In this document: positions 11,204-23,305 of the stretch, in pieces
Numbering within the stretch: position 1 is the first letter of the stretch
Layout of the letters: each line of letters opens with the position of its first letter
DNA from: Malus domestica
Taxonomy: Eukaryota; Streptophyta; Magnoliopsida; Rosales; Rosaceae
DNA: 64,000 nt
Direction of reading: 5' to 3'
Assembly: GCF_042453785.1 (NCBI RefSeq)
Contig: NC_091667.1
Location: forward strand, 20,263,501 to 20,327,500
Notes under the pieces: model-generated
Databases searched by the model: none
What the model was told of the DNA's origin: nothing
The model's input: only the letters and a program-made list of their open reading frames with translations
Made by a program: the position numbers and the translations under genes

Positions 11204-11571
11204 GGCTTTTTAGCCAAAAAGTTCATGAGATTTGCATAATATATCACTTTGGCCCCTGAGATTTGAAACTAATATAAATGGTTCTTGAGATTGCCTACCA
11301 TCAATCATTTTGGTCATTCCGTGCAAAATTATGTTAAATAATGATCAAAATGACAAATATGCCCTCAATTTAATAAACAGTAGGCTAAAATGATTTGACA
11401 AAAATTAAGGATATTTTGGTCATTCTATTTGTAATTTAATGGAGATTTTTCAAGGAATGACCAAAATGATTGATGGTGAACAAACTCAATGACCAATTCT
11501 ATTGATTTCAAATCTTAGGGACCAAAGTGAGGAGTTATGCAAATCTCAGGAACCATTTTGGTTAAAAAGCC
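11204..11571. mobile_element. Mutator-type MITE, 368 bp
   Basis: Terminal inverted repeats begin GGCTTTTTAGCCAAAAAG on the left and, reverse-complemented, GGCTTTTTAACCAAAATGG on the right, and extend over more than 100 bp with GAGATTTGCATAA and CAAAGTG blocks in both arms. Nine-base flanks are TTAATATTA (11195-11203) and TTAATGTTA (11572-11580), 8/9 identical. The left flank begins with the TTA duplicated by the neighbouring Tourist-like element, so this element inserted directly at that edge. Confidence 0.75.
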
Positions 11572-11575
11572 TTAA

Positions 11576-11720
11576 TGTTATGGTTTAGTGGTATTCCTCT
11601 TCACTTGTAAATGAGAAGTTTTAGGTTCGATTATCGCTAATGAGGAATTTAAACCACATTATTATGGCTAATCCAGTGTGAGATTTTGCCTACTCCCCCA
11701 CACTGATACTAGTTGGCTTG
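11576..11720 (+). mobile_element. tRNA-derived SINE
   Basis: The stretch has a tRNA-like head: an A-box-like ATGGTTTAGTGGTATTCC and a B-box-like AGGTTCGATTATCGC about 35 bp later, followed by GAATTTAAACCACATTATTA and a tail mentioning TGTGAGATTTTGCC. A reverse-oriented relative with the same order of motifs lies at 48204-48375. This is a typical plant SINE layout; ends and target duplication were not fixed. Confidence 0.6.
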
Positions 11721-11937
11721 AATTTTGAGGAAACTCCACATTTCATCAACCTATCAATTGCTCATATTAGCAACCAAATTGTATTAATTGGTGTTGAGCT
11801 CTTCTGAAGTAAATTGGTTGCAAAATCATGAATTGTTATTGAGCTCTTTTTTTTTTCTTCTTAAGATTATGATTTTAAAGAGACGGAAAATAGGGAACTG
11901 GAAAAAGGAGGAAATGAAATGGAAGGGCGTAATCATG

Positions 11938-12852
11938 GTATAAAATATAGATGATATCGGAAATATCGGTAGTCTAAAAACATGGAAATTTCAATGGAAA
12001 TATCGGGATATTATTGATATCGATAAAAATTGAATAAAAACCATGGAAATTGTAAGAAAAACTTGGAAATTTTTATTAAAACTTTGGAGAATGTTTATTT
12101 AGTCAATTATCTATTAGTTTATCAAAAAAAAATTAGAAGTAAATGTCTTACATGATGGATTTAACTGATTTAAGTTGATTATATAGCAAGCTGACAAACA
12201 CTGTGAGTGTAGAAAATATGTAGTAATTAATGAAAAAAAGATTAAACACACCATAATCATTTATATATAATGATTTACTACAATATTTTACACTTTATAC
12301 ATTGCATGGTAAGATACATGAGTGATTTAGTACCACATAAAGTTCCTATGAGGTTCAAATTTTTCACTATCTTCATCATCTCTATGTGTAGAGTAAGTTT
12401 ATTGTGAAGAGTATTCATCAAATGATAAATCCCCGAAATACTTTTGCATGTAATTGTTAACATGTCACTCATATAAATATAAATATTTTAGCATATTACC
12501 ACTAAAGCATAAGTGATATATCGTGGTTAAGGTGCTGGAGGAATAAAATGGGAGGGGTTCAATCCCCTTTGTGTTTTTTTTCCTCCCTTTTTTTCTTCTT
12601 TTTCCTTTTTTTTTCCTTCCTTTATATGGATATGTTCCGAAATATCCGTGATTCGAAAAAACCAAAACATCCTCGATATTTCGTCGATATTATCGATATT
12701 TCAGACTATGCCCATAATCCCTTTTTTTCTTCTTTTTCCTTTTTTTTTCCTTCCTTTATATGGATATGTTCCGAAATATCCGTGATTCGAAAAAACCAAA
12801 ACATCCTCGATATTTCGTCGATATTATCGATATTTCAGACTATGCCCATAAT
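11938..12852. mobile_element. Second ATCGATATT-type MULE-like element with a 134-bp end duplication
   Basis: The left end GGTATAAAATATAGATGATA and the text to about 12250 are the reverse complement of 9100-9487. The right end carries TCGATATTATCGATATTTCA. The last 134 bp occur twice in direct tandem: 12585-12718 and 12719-12852, nearly base for base. A B-box-like GGGGTTCAATCCCC lies at about 12553. The long open frame over this region is pyrimidine-rich translation and not a gene. Confidence 0.6.
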
Positions 12853-15160
12853 AATAATATTTGCACAGCATACTTACATCGTGGCTTTGCTTTCTTCTTT
12901 AGATCTACTCCAACTTTCGAGTAAAACTCATATTTTAGTTTTTAAATCTACCCTAATCTTGATATACTGCCGTACCCATCATTTCTCTACTACCTTTCTT
13001 CCTTCTTCACGTGGGATGTACCTCCCTCATTTTCTATTATTTCTTTCCTTTCCCCCTTTCACTTCGGCACTTTCGCTCACCTTTTTATTTTTTTTGGGTT
13101 CTGAAGGTTCTGGTCATTCCTCTCTTCTCTGCATGGAAAATGGAAGTGTATGGAGATGTGTTTGAATGTATGGATGAAATGGAATGGAGCTCACGGCAAG
13201 GGACTTGTGTTTGTGAATGAAGCTTTTTTTTTTTATGGATCAAGAATTTCCTTAGGAAGGGGAATGGTGGATGTATTTATAGGCTAAGGAGAGGACCACT
13301 TCAATTCCTTGCATATGCAGTTTGTATGGGTGTATGATGTCCATGTTTCCCTTTACATTTGCACACACATGACCTCCATTATTTCAGCCACAAAACAAAC
13401 ACATTTTCTGCCATGTTTCTCCTTTACATTTACACACATGTTCTTCATCATTTCAGCCACAAATCAACCCATTTTCTGCCCATATGTGTGTGTTTCCTTT
13501 GCCCATGTGTGTGTGTTTCCTTTGTCCATGTGTGTGTGTTTTTCCTTTGCATTTGCACACACATGTTCTTCATTATTTCAGCCAACAATCCACCCATTTT
13601 CTACCCATGCCAAGTCCTCCATGTCGTGCCTTTCTTGTTGTGTGTGTGTTGTCCATGTGGAGTGTGTGTATGCCCTCAAACCTGTGTAGTTTGCATGTGT
13701 GTAGCTGTCCATGTTTCTCTTTTGCATGTGCCATGCCTTCTCTTTCTAGCTGTGCATTTCCACTTGCTCCAAAGCCAAATGAGTGCAATCATAACCCCAT
13801 TTGTTGTTGAGTGTTGATGACAAAGCAAAACACAAAACAAGTGCCTTTACTTTCTCATTTTATTAGCCAAATCTGCTTAGCCCTTTTCTGAACCTTTCAG
13901 TGTTAAAATGTCCATAACTTCTTCTAGAAAAATGATATTAACAATCCGTAAATTGCTCCAGAAATAGACATCCGTAGCTTTCCAAGCATATAAGGCTCAT
14001 TCTCTTATTCATTCTGAGCTGTTCGTAACATGCTTCCAAAGTCAGCTAATCTGAACATGCAGTTTTGACGAATTTGTTACTTAATATCTCACTTGTGCTA
14101 CTTTTCTTTTCTTTGCTTGATAAATCACACAAAACACAAAAACATAGTAAATAGCTCAAAAATATAAGGAACTAACTAAGAAAAGACAAGTGAATTTTAT
14201 GTAAAAAATATATAAATATGAGCTTATCAACAGGGTCTAGGAACAGAGCCCGATTTCCCTTTTGTTTTTTTTTTCCCGATTTTGTTGGGGTTTAAGAAAC
14301 CCTAATTTGCTTCTAATTTGATTTTATACTTTTGACTCACATTTTTCACATGGCAAATATAATTGCGCAATGCATGAAACAAATGTATATATATTGACAA
14401 TTATATAAACGTATACAATAATACAATATATATATATCCTAAGGAAAATATAAACGTAGGGGGTTCATGCATCATGGGAAATGTTTTCATACTTCATGGT
14501 CGTTTCAAATATCTTCCTTTATTTTAAGCGTACCTGATTGGCAGAAAACAAATAAAAGCCTTTGAATTTGTAAAAGATCCTTATCGGAAAGCTGGAATTG
14601 CATCTCCAATGCGTTGTATCACGTTCAACACAAAAAAAATAATTGAATCAATAGCATGTAGATCAATTCAATAAAATAATTAATTAATCATAAAAAGAAT
14701 GATTAAAACGTAATACTCCCCTAATTGAATATCAAACTTTTGTTAGCGCAGCATCAAGAGCATGCTGATAACATGTTGTAGGCATAATTTATTGAACAAT
14801 TATGGCCAGAGAGATGTGTAATTGTGGGTATGTGTTATTCCACCCCATTGTGCCTTTATTTATAGTAGTAGAGAAAGTTAATTCCTTACCCTTTTCGGAT
14901 TACAATTGACTGCAACAAGTTGATCTTAGTAAAATATGAGAAAATACCATTTGGTTTGCTGTTTATCACAATTGTTTCTGAAAATTTAAAACAAAAAATA
15001 ACTTACATGACACCACTATAGCTGGTGTGCTAATTAGTATAACGCTACGTAGATACAAATTTACATATATCTTTATGTTACAAGTACAAAAATCACAATA
15101 CTAATGTAATGTAACGGTGGGATATGAGTTCTTGAAACCTTGTATGTAGTTCTGCTTTAA
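12853..15160. other. Gene-poor stretch with GT-rich minisatellite text and unidentified repeats
   Basis: At 13365-13590 the phrase CACACATG(N)8-9CATTTCAGCCA occurs three times, and a unit of about 23 bp around TGTGTGTGTTTCCTTTG occurs three times in a row near 13486-13555. From about 13840 to 14235 is repeat-like sequence ending AAATATGAGCTTATCAACA that looks like the edge of an unidentified dispersed element. ORFs here have Cys/His/Phe-rich low-complexity translations. Only AT-rich DNA is seen at 14240-15160, apart from a weak LTR-like hint near 14745-14900. Confidence 0.4.
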
Positions 15161-15267
15161 GCGCATAAGCTTACACTGACAGCCAAACACACCATAAGCG
15201 TCTCTCACTCTGTTGTGTGCAACTTAAAACCCAACAGTACTCTGAACTCCGCAGACAAACAACACCA

Positions 15268-18123
15268 ATGGAGGAAGAACCAAAGCCAGCCGAGTCCACA
15301 GCCACCGAAATCCTCCCAATCCCTCCGAGCTCCGCCGAAGTCCTCCCTCCACAGGCTCCTCCGTCTTCTCTTCCTCCCAAGTCCAAGAAGAGACCTCTTG
15401 AAAACGATGCTCATTTCTCCAACTCATCCACCCTCTACAAGATTCGCGCCGTCCTCAAAGAGGTCCGCCCTCATTTTCTCGAGGTACAGTTGAAAACCCA
15501 TATTCCAAAATTTGCATTTTGATGAGAATTTCTTGAAATTTTGAAGATTTTTGTGATTTGGGTTTTCCTTTTATTGTTTTTATTTTTTATTTTTTATTTT
15601 TTATCAGAGGGTTTTCTTTTTATTGAATTGTGGATTTTGGGTTTGTTTGGATTCATAATTTGCATGTCTTTAACATTTCTAAAGACTTCATTTTTCTTAA
15701 AATATTAAATAAATGTATAATCTTTGTAACTGTGCTGCCTTGTACTTACATTTTAGGTAGGGATGGATTGGTATGGGATACCAAACCAAAACTTTAGTCC
15801 CGATTCTCAAATCGAAATTTTTGGTATTCCCAATTTCAAGACCGATCCTAAACCAAAATTTCGGGAATTCCAATTTTCAGGAATCCTGAAATGGTTTCGG
15901 TATTTTGGGACAATCGGGAAGTCCGAAATATTTTTGGACTTTTGGTGATTCTGTATTCCCAATTCCCATAGTAGTTGTATTTTCATTGAAATAATCAGGT
16001 ACATACTTTAAACATTACTGTGCTTCTTGTTTTCCTTCGTTTCGTGATTGTTCTTCCATTACTAGTTTCAACTTCATACTCCCGATGAGTTACCTGACAT
16101 GAAGTTGAGGAGGTAGAAGGAATAATGCATGAATTGATCAAACGATATCAGTAGGCAAGATTAAACTCTTAAACAACCACCAGTGCAACCGCAGATAAGT
16201 TTTATATGATATTTTCTTTTTTAGTACTGAGATGCATTTATAAGTTTATAACCTATAAAACAGAGTTGTTTTACCATTTAAGAATACACTAGAAGGCAAA
16301 CCTATTACAGAAGTTATATACCTTTCTGTGATTATGTGGAATACTCATTATACTTCCGGTGTTTATGTTCTCTACTTTCTTCAACACCTTTAACACTGGT
16401 GTTTGTGTTACTTCCAGGAAATGTGACTCCTATCAATGAAATAGAATGACACATAACACATATCATAATCCTTCATATCTTTATGTTGCAGGGATGAAAA
16501 ATAAAGTAACATGATTTTTTCATTATTGTGCCAACATGATTTATATATATTATTATCTCTGTGTGTGTATATATATAAAATAATTAAAAATATATATTTC
16601 GGTTCGGTATGGGAATACCGAAATATTGGGAAGACAATCCCGATTCCCATACCGAAATTTCGGTATTTTTTCGGGATAGCATACCGAAAATTTTGGGAAA
16701 ATCGGTTTGGGATCGGTATTTTTTTGGTTTGGTTAGGGATTTTTGGGAATTTTTTCCACCCCTAATTTTAGGTGCCCTTAGTAGCTCTGCATTTAAAAAT
16801 TGTGTAAATAACGTTTTTGATGGAAATGGCTGTTAGTAATGAATCTAATGATTGAGTTGTTTAATATTTTCGGTGCAGAATTGTAATATTTGAACTATTA
16901 GTAATCATTTTTGGGATAAGGTGAAGAATGAAGGCAAGTGATTTATGCTTTCAAGTGAATTGAGGTGTTTCTAATTTGTATTAAGTGAAGCTGTCAAAAT
17001 GAGTGTTTATGTGCTACATTTCAGATAGTGTTCGATTATCTGAGGCTGCAGACCAAGTGTAATGTGTTGAATGCATGCTATATCGTTATGTAATCTGTAT
17101 GCCAATGTAATCACTTGGTTTGCAGATTTCGTCTATCAAGGTTGTCAATGTAATCACTCTCAGTCAATTTCTCTAAATCCTGCTGTTTTGAACTGCTTCG
17201 TTTGTTTGCTACATTATATGAAGTATGCATGGAGTAACTTCTTTTTTTTGTCATCTTGAAGGTCCTCGGGACCCCTGACTTTCGAACGTGCAAGTCATCT
17301 GAAGAAATTCAAGAATGTAAGCTCATTAAGATTTTGTTTCCATCTTTTCACAGACAAATAGTTATCCCTTGAGTTGTATGCTAAAGCTGAGCTGATTTGT
17401 TAATCTTAAAATAAGTGGTTTATCAATGCGGTGGTTATGATGACATCCGACATTCATTCGTGTGCTTGGTTTATTAATCTTTGTGTAAATGATTATATCG
17501 AGTTTCACCCTTGAAACCCAGTCTGTGATAGTTTTATTGGTGGCAGCCTAATCCTAGAATACTATTAGTGGCGTTCGGTTGGCCTTTTGCTTTCTTTACG
17601 AGCAGATATCTATCTCACTCATCTTCTTATATTGACGCATGGTTTTGTCCTTAGTTTCTTGAGCACCATATCTTCCTTTGCTCCAGTTTTTGGATTCCTT
17701 TGGACACTTTAGAGTTCAAGGCTTTGTATGATGGTGCCAATTGCATGAGATGTTGCTTAATGATCATGAGATGTGCTAATTATCGCTTTGTTGCAAATTT
17801 CAGACGTTAAACTTCTGATGGAACTATGCAAACAGATGACGGCAGAAACAGTTCCGGCAACAAGAAGTAAGAATGTGCCAGGTGAAAAGCCCCAAGATAC
17901 AAGGGCTTTTGCAAAGCCATCAGAAAATAAGTTTCCAACAGGTGTATCCGCTGAAAAGCAGCGGGCTGAAGATGGTCAGACTCAAGGGACATATATTGTT
18001 GGTGGGTCTGCGTTCGGCTGGAATTTCATTACCTTTGTAGGCGAAGAACCAGTCTACTACGGAATAACAAAGGAGTCATTTCGAGCTAATGGCAGCAAAG
18101 AAACAGTTCAGACTATGGAATAA
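15268..18123 (+). CDS. Plant protein of unknown function, 196 residues, three exons
   Basis: Exons are 15268-15483, 17262-17316 and 17804-18123, with GTACAG, GTAAGC donors and AAG, CAG acceptors; all joins keep frame and end at TAA (18121-18123). The start is the ATG beginning MEEEPKPAEST; an in-frame ATG 51 bp upstream (15217) is possible but lies in leader-like sequence. The N-terminal third (1-50) is Pro/Ser/Glu-rich and probably disordered. The ordered core begins STLYKIRAVLKEVRPHFLEV and continues VLGTPDFRTCKSSEEIQE, then VKLLMELCKQMTAETVP. The C-terminal part ends with TYIVGGSAFGWNFITFVG and a Tyr/Gly-containing tail. No catalytic motif or membrane segment is visible. I do not recognise a named family. 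Intron 1 carries a hAT-like element. Confidence 0.8.
15758..16764. mobile_element. hAT-like non-autonomous element in intron 1 of the 196-aa gene
   Basis: The ends are TAGGGATGG and, reverse-complemented, TAGGGGTGG. The 8-bp repeat ATTTTAGG flanks it (15750-15757 and 16765-16772). Subterminal arms carry mirrored GGTATGGGATACC / AATCCCGATTCC / ACCGAAATTTCGG blocks. The centre (about 16000-16560) is unrelated AT-rich sequence with no transposase. The 8-bp duplication and the ends support the hAT superfamily. Confidence 0.75.
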
Positions 18124-19760
18124 CAAAGGAGTCATTTTGAGTTAAAGGCAGCTAGAAACAGTTATGTAATCCTACCATTAGCATATTGACTGGGTGCTGG
18201 CAAAAACTTTTAATCCAACCCCGTGGTCCCCATCATAGAGAAGAAAGGGGGATTTGATGGATGGTTTGATCAATTCAAAAGGATGTAATGTTTTCATTAG
18301 AATGGGTTATTCAGCATGATTCTTCAAAAAGGATCAGTGGACATATTGTAACATTGCGATCGGTTTAGTATGTGATATTTTCGATGAATTTCTTTGGAAG
18401 AAATTGGAAAAAAAATGGATGGTGACGGGCTGTCTGAGAAGTATCTTCGCTGGAGATACGATACTATTATCTTGCCATCAGAGACGTGATCTGCAAGGAC
18501 ATCAACTTAAAACAGTTGCAGGGTGTCAAGCACGCATGCGGGCTCAGGTGCAAACCTAGACCAAGGTTAGCCTTCTGCTGCCATGTTTCTTTCCATTGCA
18601 GCTCCAGTTGCAGAAGAGTCTATTAACAATCAACAATGAGCCCCAAAATTTGGATATTCCTCTCTCTAAACATATGCTTTTGCACAAGGGTGATTCTGTG
18701 GACTCCCGACTATGAAGACAAATTCTTAGTTGTTCATAAACCATTCTTGGGTGCCCAACGACAATTCTCGAGTGCCCATTGAATCACCCCTTTAGCAAGC
18801 AAAGCAACTAGACACAGTCAGTCTCATTCAAAATCTGACAAATGTCCCTAATTCAAGCCATTTGTTGCCCCAACATACGTGGGTGTAGCCAAGTTGGCTA
18901 AAGCAATATGCTCCCCTTGAACATGCCCCCAAAGTCGAATCCCACTCCCCATTGTTTAGATTAGATTAGAATATTGCACGAATTAGAAACGCTAGATGTA
19001 GCCCCAAACTCAAGCCCCACGATTATGCACCAAGCACTTGTTCAAATAATATTTATCTTTTTGAACATAACATTCCACCTACTGAAGCATGCGCTGACTG
19101 TCTTGCTTTCAAATGGACTAACTTTCATCCCAGGTTCATTGCATTACTTTTGAAAATTGTGGTTTTGATATACAATGAAAACTAATGAAAATGGCTTAAA
19201 AACTTTTGAGTTTTTACGATAAGGACAAAATAAAGGGTAAAATGAATAGTATCAAAACAGATTTTTTAATGTAAAAATGTGGTTTTTCGTTAAAGTGAAC
19301 AGCACAGAAAACTTTTCGTTAAAGTTCCCTATTTTTATAGGTTAGATGGGCTCTCCACTAGGATTTCAATACCTTGGTGCATCGGAAAGTCAATTTATGA
19401 ATCATGGTGTCTAGTGGAATTATTGTATGGTTAATAATTGATGTACTTATCAAACGTGATTTTCATATTGAATTTGTTAGGCTATGATAATGAGTATATA
19501 TAACAAATGGTTATATTTTGAGAGGCCAGACAAGCATAAATACAGTTGTTTTGTTGTACGTACATGCTTATTATTAGTTTGGTTGTGGTTCTTGTTTTGA
19601 TTTATTTTCCCTAAGTTATTGTGTTTCTTGGTCTTAATTTGACGCTAACGAACATGGTTTCAAAGTAACAAAATAACTGATGAACGACTGAAAATGCAGG
19701 ATTTTATATAATAAATGCAAGCAACTAAAAAAAATAGGATCGGATATTACAACGCAGGTA
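18124..19760. other. 3' flank with a tRNA-derived SINE and a short dispersed repeat
   Basis: The region starts with 3' UTR-like sequence repeating AACAAAGGAGTCATTT from the end of the preceding ORF. A tRNA-derived SINE begins at about 18881: A-box-like GGGTGTAGCCAAGTTGGCTA, B-box-like AAGTCGAATCCCACTC, then the TTAGATTAGATTAGA tail near 18955-18970. At 19170-19333 a common dispersed sequence holds GATAAGGACAAAATAAAGGG and two copies of TTTTCGTTAAAGT. No gene is seen. Confidence 0.45.
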
Positions 19761-19761
19761 T

Positions 19762-19925
19762 AAAGGTCGTACCCAGTGCACAAGGCTCCCGCTTTACGCA
19801 GGGTCTGGGAGAGGTGAATGTCGGCTAGCCTTACCCCCATTTATGGAGAGGGGGCTCCCAAATCTCGAACCCGAGACCTACCACTCATGGGTGAAAGCAC
19901 TTGCCATCGCACCAGGTGCGACCTC
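19762..19925 (-). mobile_element. Au-type SINE, copy 1
   Basis: Reading the minus strand gives the Au-SINE consensus: GAGGTCGCACCTGGTGCGAT, then GGTCTCGGGTTCGAGATTTG (B box), then GGTAAGGCTAGCCGACATTC, ending GGGTACGACCTTT. Internal match to the other two copies in this window is high. I could not find a convincing target duplication, suggesting an older insertion or a lost flank. The ORF across it is a shadow. Confidence 0.88.
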
Positions 19926-20089
19926 TAATCTTGTCAAGATTTGGTTTTTAACGAAGATATTGAAAGACCGGTGCTGGGATGTTCTTAGGGTTAATGTATC
20001 AAATCTTGATTGAACTATATGTCTGCTTTTCTCTTTGTAGCTTTGATTAATAAGTTTCTGCAAGTTTCTCAAGAAAATTTAATAATAAA

Positions 20090-20439
20090 ATGATAACACT
20101 AAGTAAAAGGGGATTAAAGGGACCTAATTAACCCCTCAAAGATAATCTGAATAACATCATTGCAAAAACAAACACGCCCCTAAATCAAGCACAACACTTT
20201 CACCAAATCATAACTTCTAATTGCACTCTTCTATCTCCTTCTCCGGCTGAAGGGGAGCATGGCTTGCGAACGGTAGATGCACGAGCTGAAAATATTGAGA
20301 AAAACCACAGCATATATTAGTTACAAATTCAAAGACAATTAGACAGACCAAATTCATATTAATCATGATAGCAATGATGCCATATCATCACACTATAGTT
20401 ATGTGGAAGAGTACTTACAATTTACCCATAAACCATTCT
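20090..20439. other. 3' flank of the LRR pseudogene
   Basis: AT-rich sequence lying downstream of the minus-strand LRR gene. An intron-like or 3' UTR role is possible (the plus strand reads CTTACAATTTACCC just beyond the gene end), but no coding exon is supported. Confidence 0.3.
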
Positions 20440-22953
20440 TCATCGCCTAATCAACGCCACCGTCACATAAAGCCAGTCGTATACACAGTTCAAGAGCTTG
20501 AAGTATATGTATCTCCATGACTTGATGAACATTAAACTCCCACAAACTCCCCAAAATCCAACAACAAACCCAAGTGCCAAACTCACAAAAAATCCCAGTG
20601 TTATAAACCCATCATTGTCTTCAACTTGATCCCTAAACACGGGTGGCTCCTCTGGACTTGTTTCCTCTGGAGAGCACAACTGTTGAAGTGGAATTCCACA
20701 AAGTAGAGGATTCCCAGCAAAAGCAGAGGGATCATAGTTTTGGAGCCGAGTCCCCATTGGAATTCTTCCAAACAGGTTGTTGTTTGACAGGTCCAACTTA
20801 CCAAGGCTAGATATTTGAAAAAGACTTGTTGGAATTGTACCATGTATTTGGTTGTTTGACAAATCAAGCGAATCTAATGACTGCAACTTCCCGATCTCTG
20901 GAGTTATTTGACCTGCTAAATTGTTTCTCGACAAGTTTAAAGAAACCAACCCAACAAGATCAGCGATTTCATTAGGAATCTCCCCAGTTAATTGATTGCT
21001 CGATAGATGAATACTCTTTACAAGCCCCAAAGTACTTTTGTATTTGGACATTATGCCTTTCCATATCAAGGATGTTTCATCTTCATAAACGCTGCGCCAG
21101 GAAAACCTACTGTTGGTACCGCCAAACTCAAGATGGACAGTTAGAATTGAATTTCCTATTTCTGTCAATTTAGTCAAATTGCTGAAGCATTTGGGTATAC
21201 TTCCAGAGATATTGTTTATCGAGAGATCTAGGATTTGAATCTGTTTTAGATTACATAAGTACAGGGGAATGTTTCCATAAAAGTGATTAGAACGGAGGAT
21301 AAGGATAGCCAACTTTGGAAGCTCAACCCCTAACCATTCAGGTAACATTCCTGATAAATTATTGTGTCCAACATCAAAGACTACTAGCCTTGTCCAATTC
21401 TTTAAGGATGAAGGCAATTCTCCCACAAATCTATTCTTATTCAGCTTCAAATGTATGAATTGAAAATAAAGAGCCCATTGTGGTAGGATTTTTTCCAAAA
21501 AGAGCATTGTTACTCAAATCAAGAATGGCTAGATTTGCAAAATTTGTCCAGCAATTAGGAATTTGTATGTGTAAATTGTTGTTTGAGAGATCAAGATAGG
21601 TTAAATTACTAACCTTGTCTGGGCACAAGAAAGAAATTAACCCTGAAAACTTATTGTTGGAGAGATCGAGAAACAACACTTTGTAAAGGAATGAAGGGAT
21701 CGGACCTTCCAATTGGTTCCTACTCAAATTCACATAATGAAAGATGAGGGAAACTCAAATCCTGAGTCAGGTATTATTCCTCTAATTTGGTTGTTGGAGA
21801 CATCTATATATAAATAATCTTGTTCTGGATAATGAGACAGCCCGTCCCAAAACCAACTTGGAAGGATATCAGAAATTTCAAGAATCTGATAATTTTTTTG
21901 AGTTTGAAGCCATTTGGGAAAATGTGGACCCATCTTGCAAGAGCCCAATGCTATGTAATCCAATTGGAAAGGAGGAACCCAATTAGAGTTGAAGCTTAAA
22001 GCTAGTGAGTTGGAGGACAAATCCAAATGAGTTAATCTGGAGAGATTGGAGAAATGGCTCTCTGAAACCAACCCTTCCAAAGTGTTGTTGTAAAGGAACA
22101 ATCGTTGCAGATTACATAACCTGGAAAAAGATTTCGGAATCCCTCCTTCAATTTGGTTATCAGAGAGATAAAGATACGCAAGAGAGCTCATGTTTCCTAA
22201 AACATGGGGAATCGAACCAGTTAATTGGTTGTAAAAGAGTTTGAGAATAACAAGGTTGGTACTGTAGTTTGACAACCATAAAAATATTGAAGAAGTAAGT
22301 TGGTTGGAAGAGAGGTCAACATGAGCAAGAGACTTTGAAGAATTTATGTTAAAAAAAGTACTGGAATGAATAAGAGGAGAAGGAAGACCACATCCAGCCA
22401 ATGACAAGTTTGTAAGTTTAGGGAGCATATTAATTGCTTCCAGCCAGTCATAAGAATTACTGAGATTGCTCCCACTGAGATCCAAATAGGTTAACGATGA
22501 AAGGAGAGGGAGCCATGAATTAAGATTTTCAACACTAGCAAAGTCATTGTCGCTGAGATCGAGATATTGCAAGTGGGTAAGGTTTCCAACCTGACTTGAT
22601 AATCGACCACCAAGAGCTACACGGGGATCAAGTTTGACAACATGGCCGGTATATTTGTCGCAGTAGACTCCTTCCCATATGCAACACTCTTGTTTTTGGG
22701 CTTCGCTTCCCCACGAAGAGAGGAGACTGTAATCAACCACAAGGCCTCGTTTGAAAGCAAGGAGTGCTTCCCTTTCTCTCTGTATGCACCTGATCACCTT
22801 GGGCACCTTAGCAATATCCCTGTGGCCAACTACTCCAGAAGAAATATTATTGAAATCAAGGGATAGGGAATGGTTGCAACATTGTAACATAATTAACACA
22901 GCAAATATTGAAGCATGAAATAGTTTGAAGCACATAATTCCCCCGCCCTGCAT
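20440..22953 (-). pseudogene. Receptor-like protein with LRR ectodomain (RLP), two frameshifts
   Basis: Three overlapping minus-strand frames cover one receptor-like protein. The first, 22953-21730, has a signal peptide (MCFKLFHASIFAVLIMLQCC), the N-cap CIQREREALLAFKRGL with the CCIWEGVYCD cysteine pair, and many LxxLxLSxN repeats. The second, 21733-21437, and third, 21507-20440, supply more repeats, the LRR C-cap (CGIPLQQLCS), an acidic linker, one membrane helix (about GFFVSLALGFVVGFWGVCG) and a short cytosolic tail with no kinase. The frame changes near 21745 and again near 21450, where one extra T before TTGAAGCTGAATAA shifts the repeat LKLNKNRF. The architecture is that of apple HcrVf/EIX2-type RLPs in defence or development. 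Everything else is well preserved, so the loss is recent, or the shifts are assembly errors. Confidence 0.85.
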
Positions 22954-23305
22954 CTCAACAACAATGAAGAAGAAAAAGTATTTACGCTCTGTTAACGGAA
23001 ATTAATTTGGAAGAAGATTGCAACACTGCAAGTGTATATATATACAAATATAAAGTTTCCTTTTACAAATAACTCGAGTGGCCACTTATTCACTTGACTT
23101 GACTTGTTACTGCACCTTCTAGCTTCTCCAAGGCCAAGGGATGAAAAGGAAAGTTGGGTAATGAAAAAGAAAGTCGGGTGAAATGGGTTTCGATCAGTCA
23201 ATATCATTACAACTCCACAAGTGGAAGAAATACATGTGGAGAGTCTGGACGTCTGGAAGAAATACATGGAATCCAACTGGAAAGGAGGAATCCAATCAGA
23301 ACAAT
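22954..23305. promoter_or_regulatory. Upstream region of the LRR gene
   Basis: This is the 5' flank of the minus-strand RLP. A TATATATATA run at about 23034-23043 sits about 85 bp upstream of the start codon and could serve as a TATA element. Farther out, AGTC(C/T)GGACGTCTGGAAGAA-like text already shows one partial unit of the minisatellite that follows. No coding region is supported. Confidence 0.35.

Noticed and set aside
12515-12565. tRNA-like B box at GGGGTTCAATCCCC
   Set aside because: No cloverleaf can be formed; the A-box-like sequence is weak and lies in a MULE-like element.
12548-13220. Long plus-strand ORFs of 205 and 69 residues
   Set aside because: Phe/Ser-rich translation of pyrimidine-rich, tandemly duplicated transposon sequence; no conserved domain and no splice structure.
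13309-13817. Cys/His-rich ORFs resembling small secreted proteins
   Set aside because: They translate GT-rich minisatellite text and shift frame between units; no signal peptide pattern persists.
14740-14910. Possible copia LTR fragment around AGCATGCTGATAACATG
   Set aside because: The phrase recalls LTR/PBS borders on the minus strand, but no matching second LTR, end or duplication was found.
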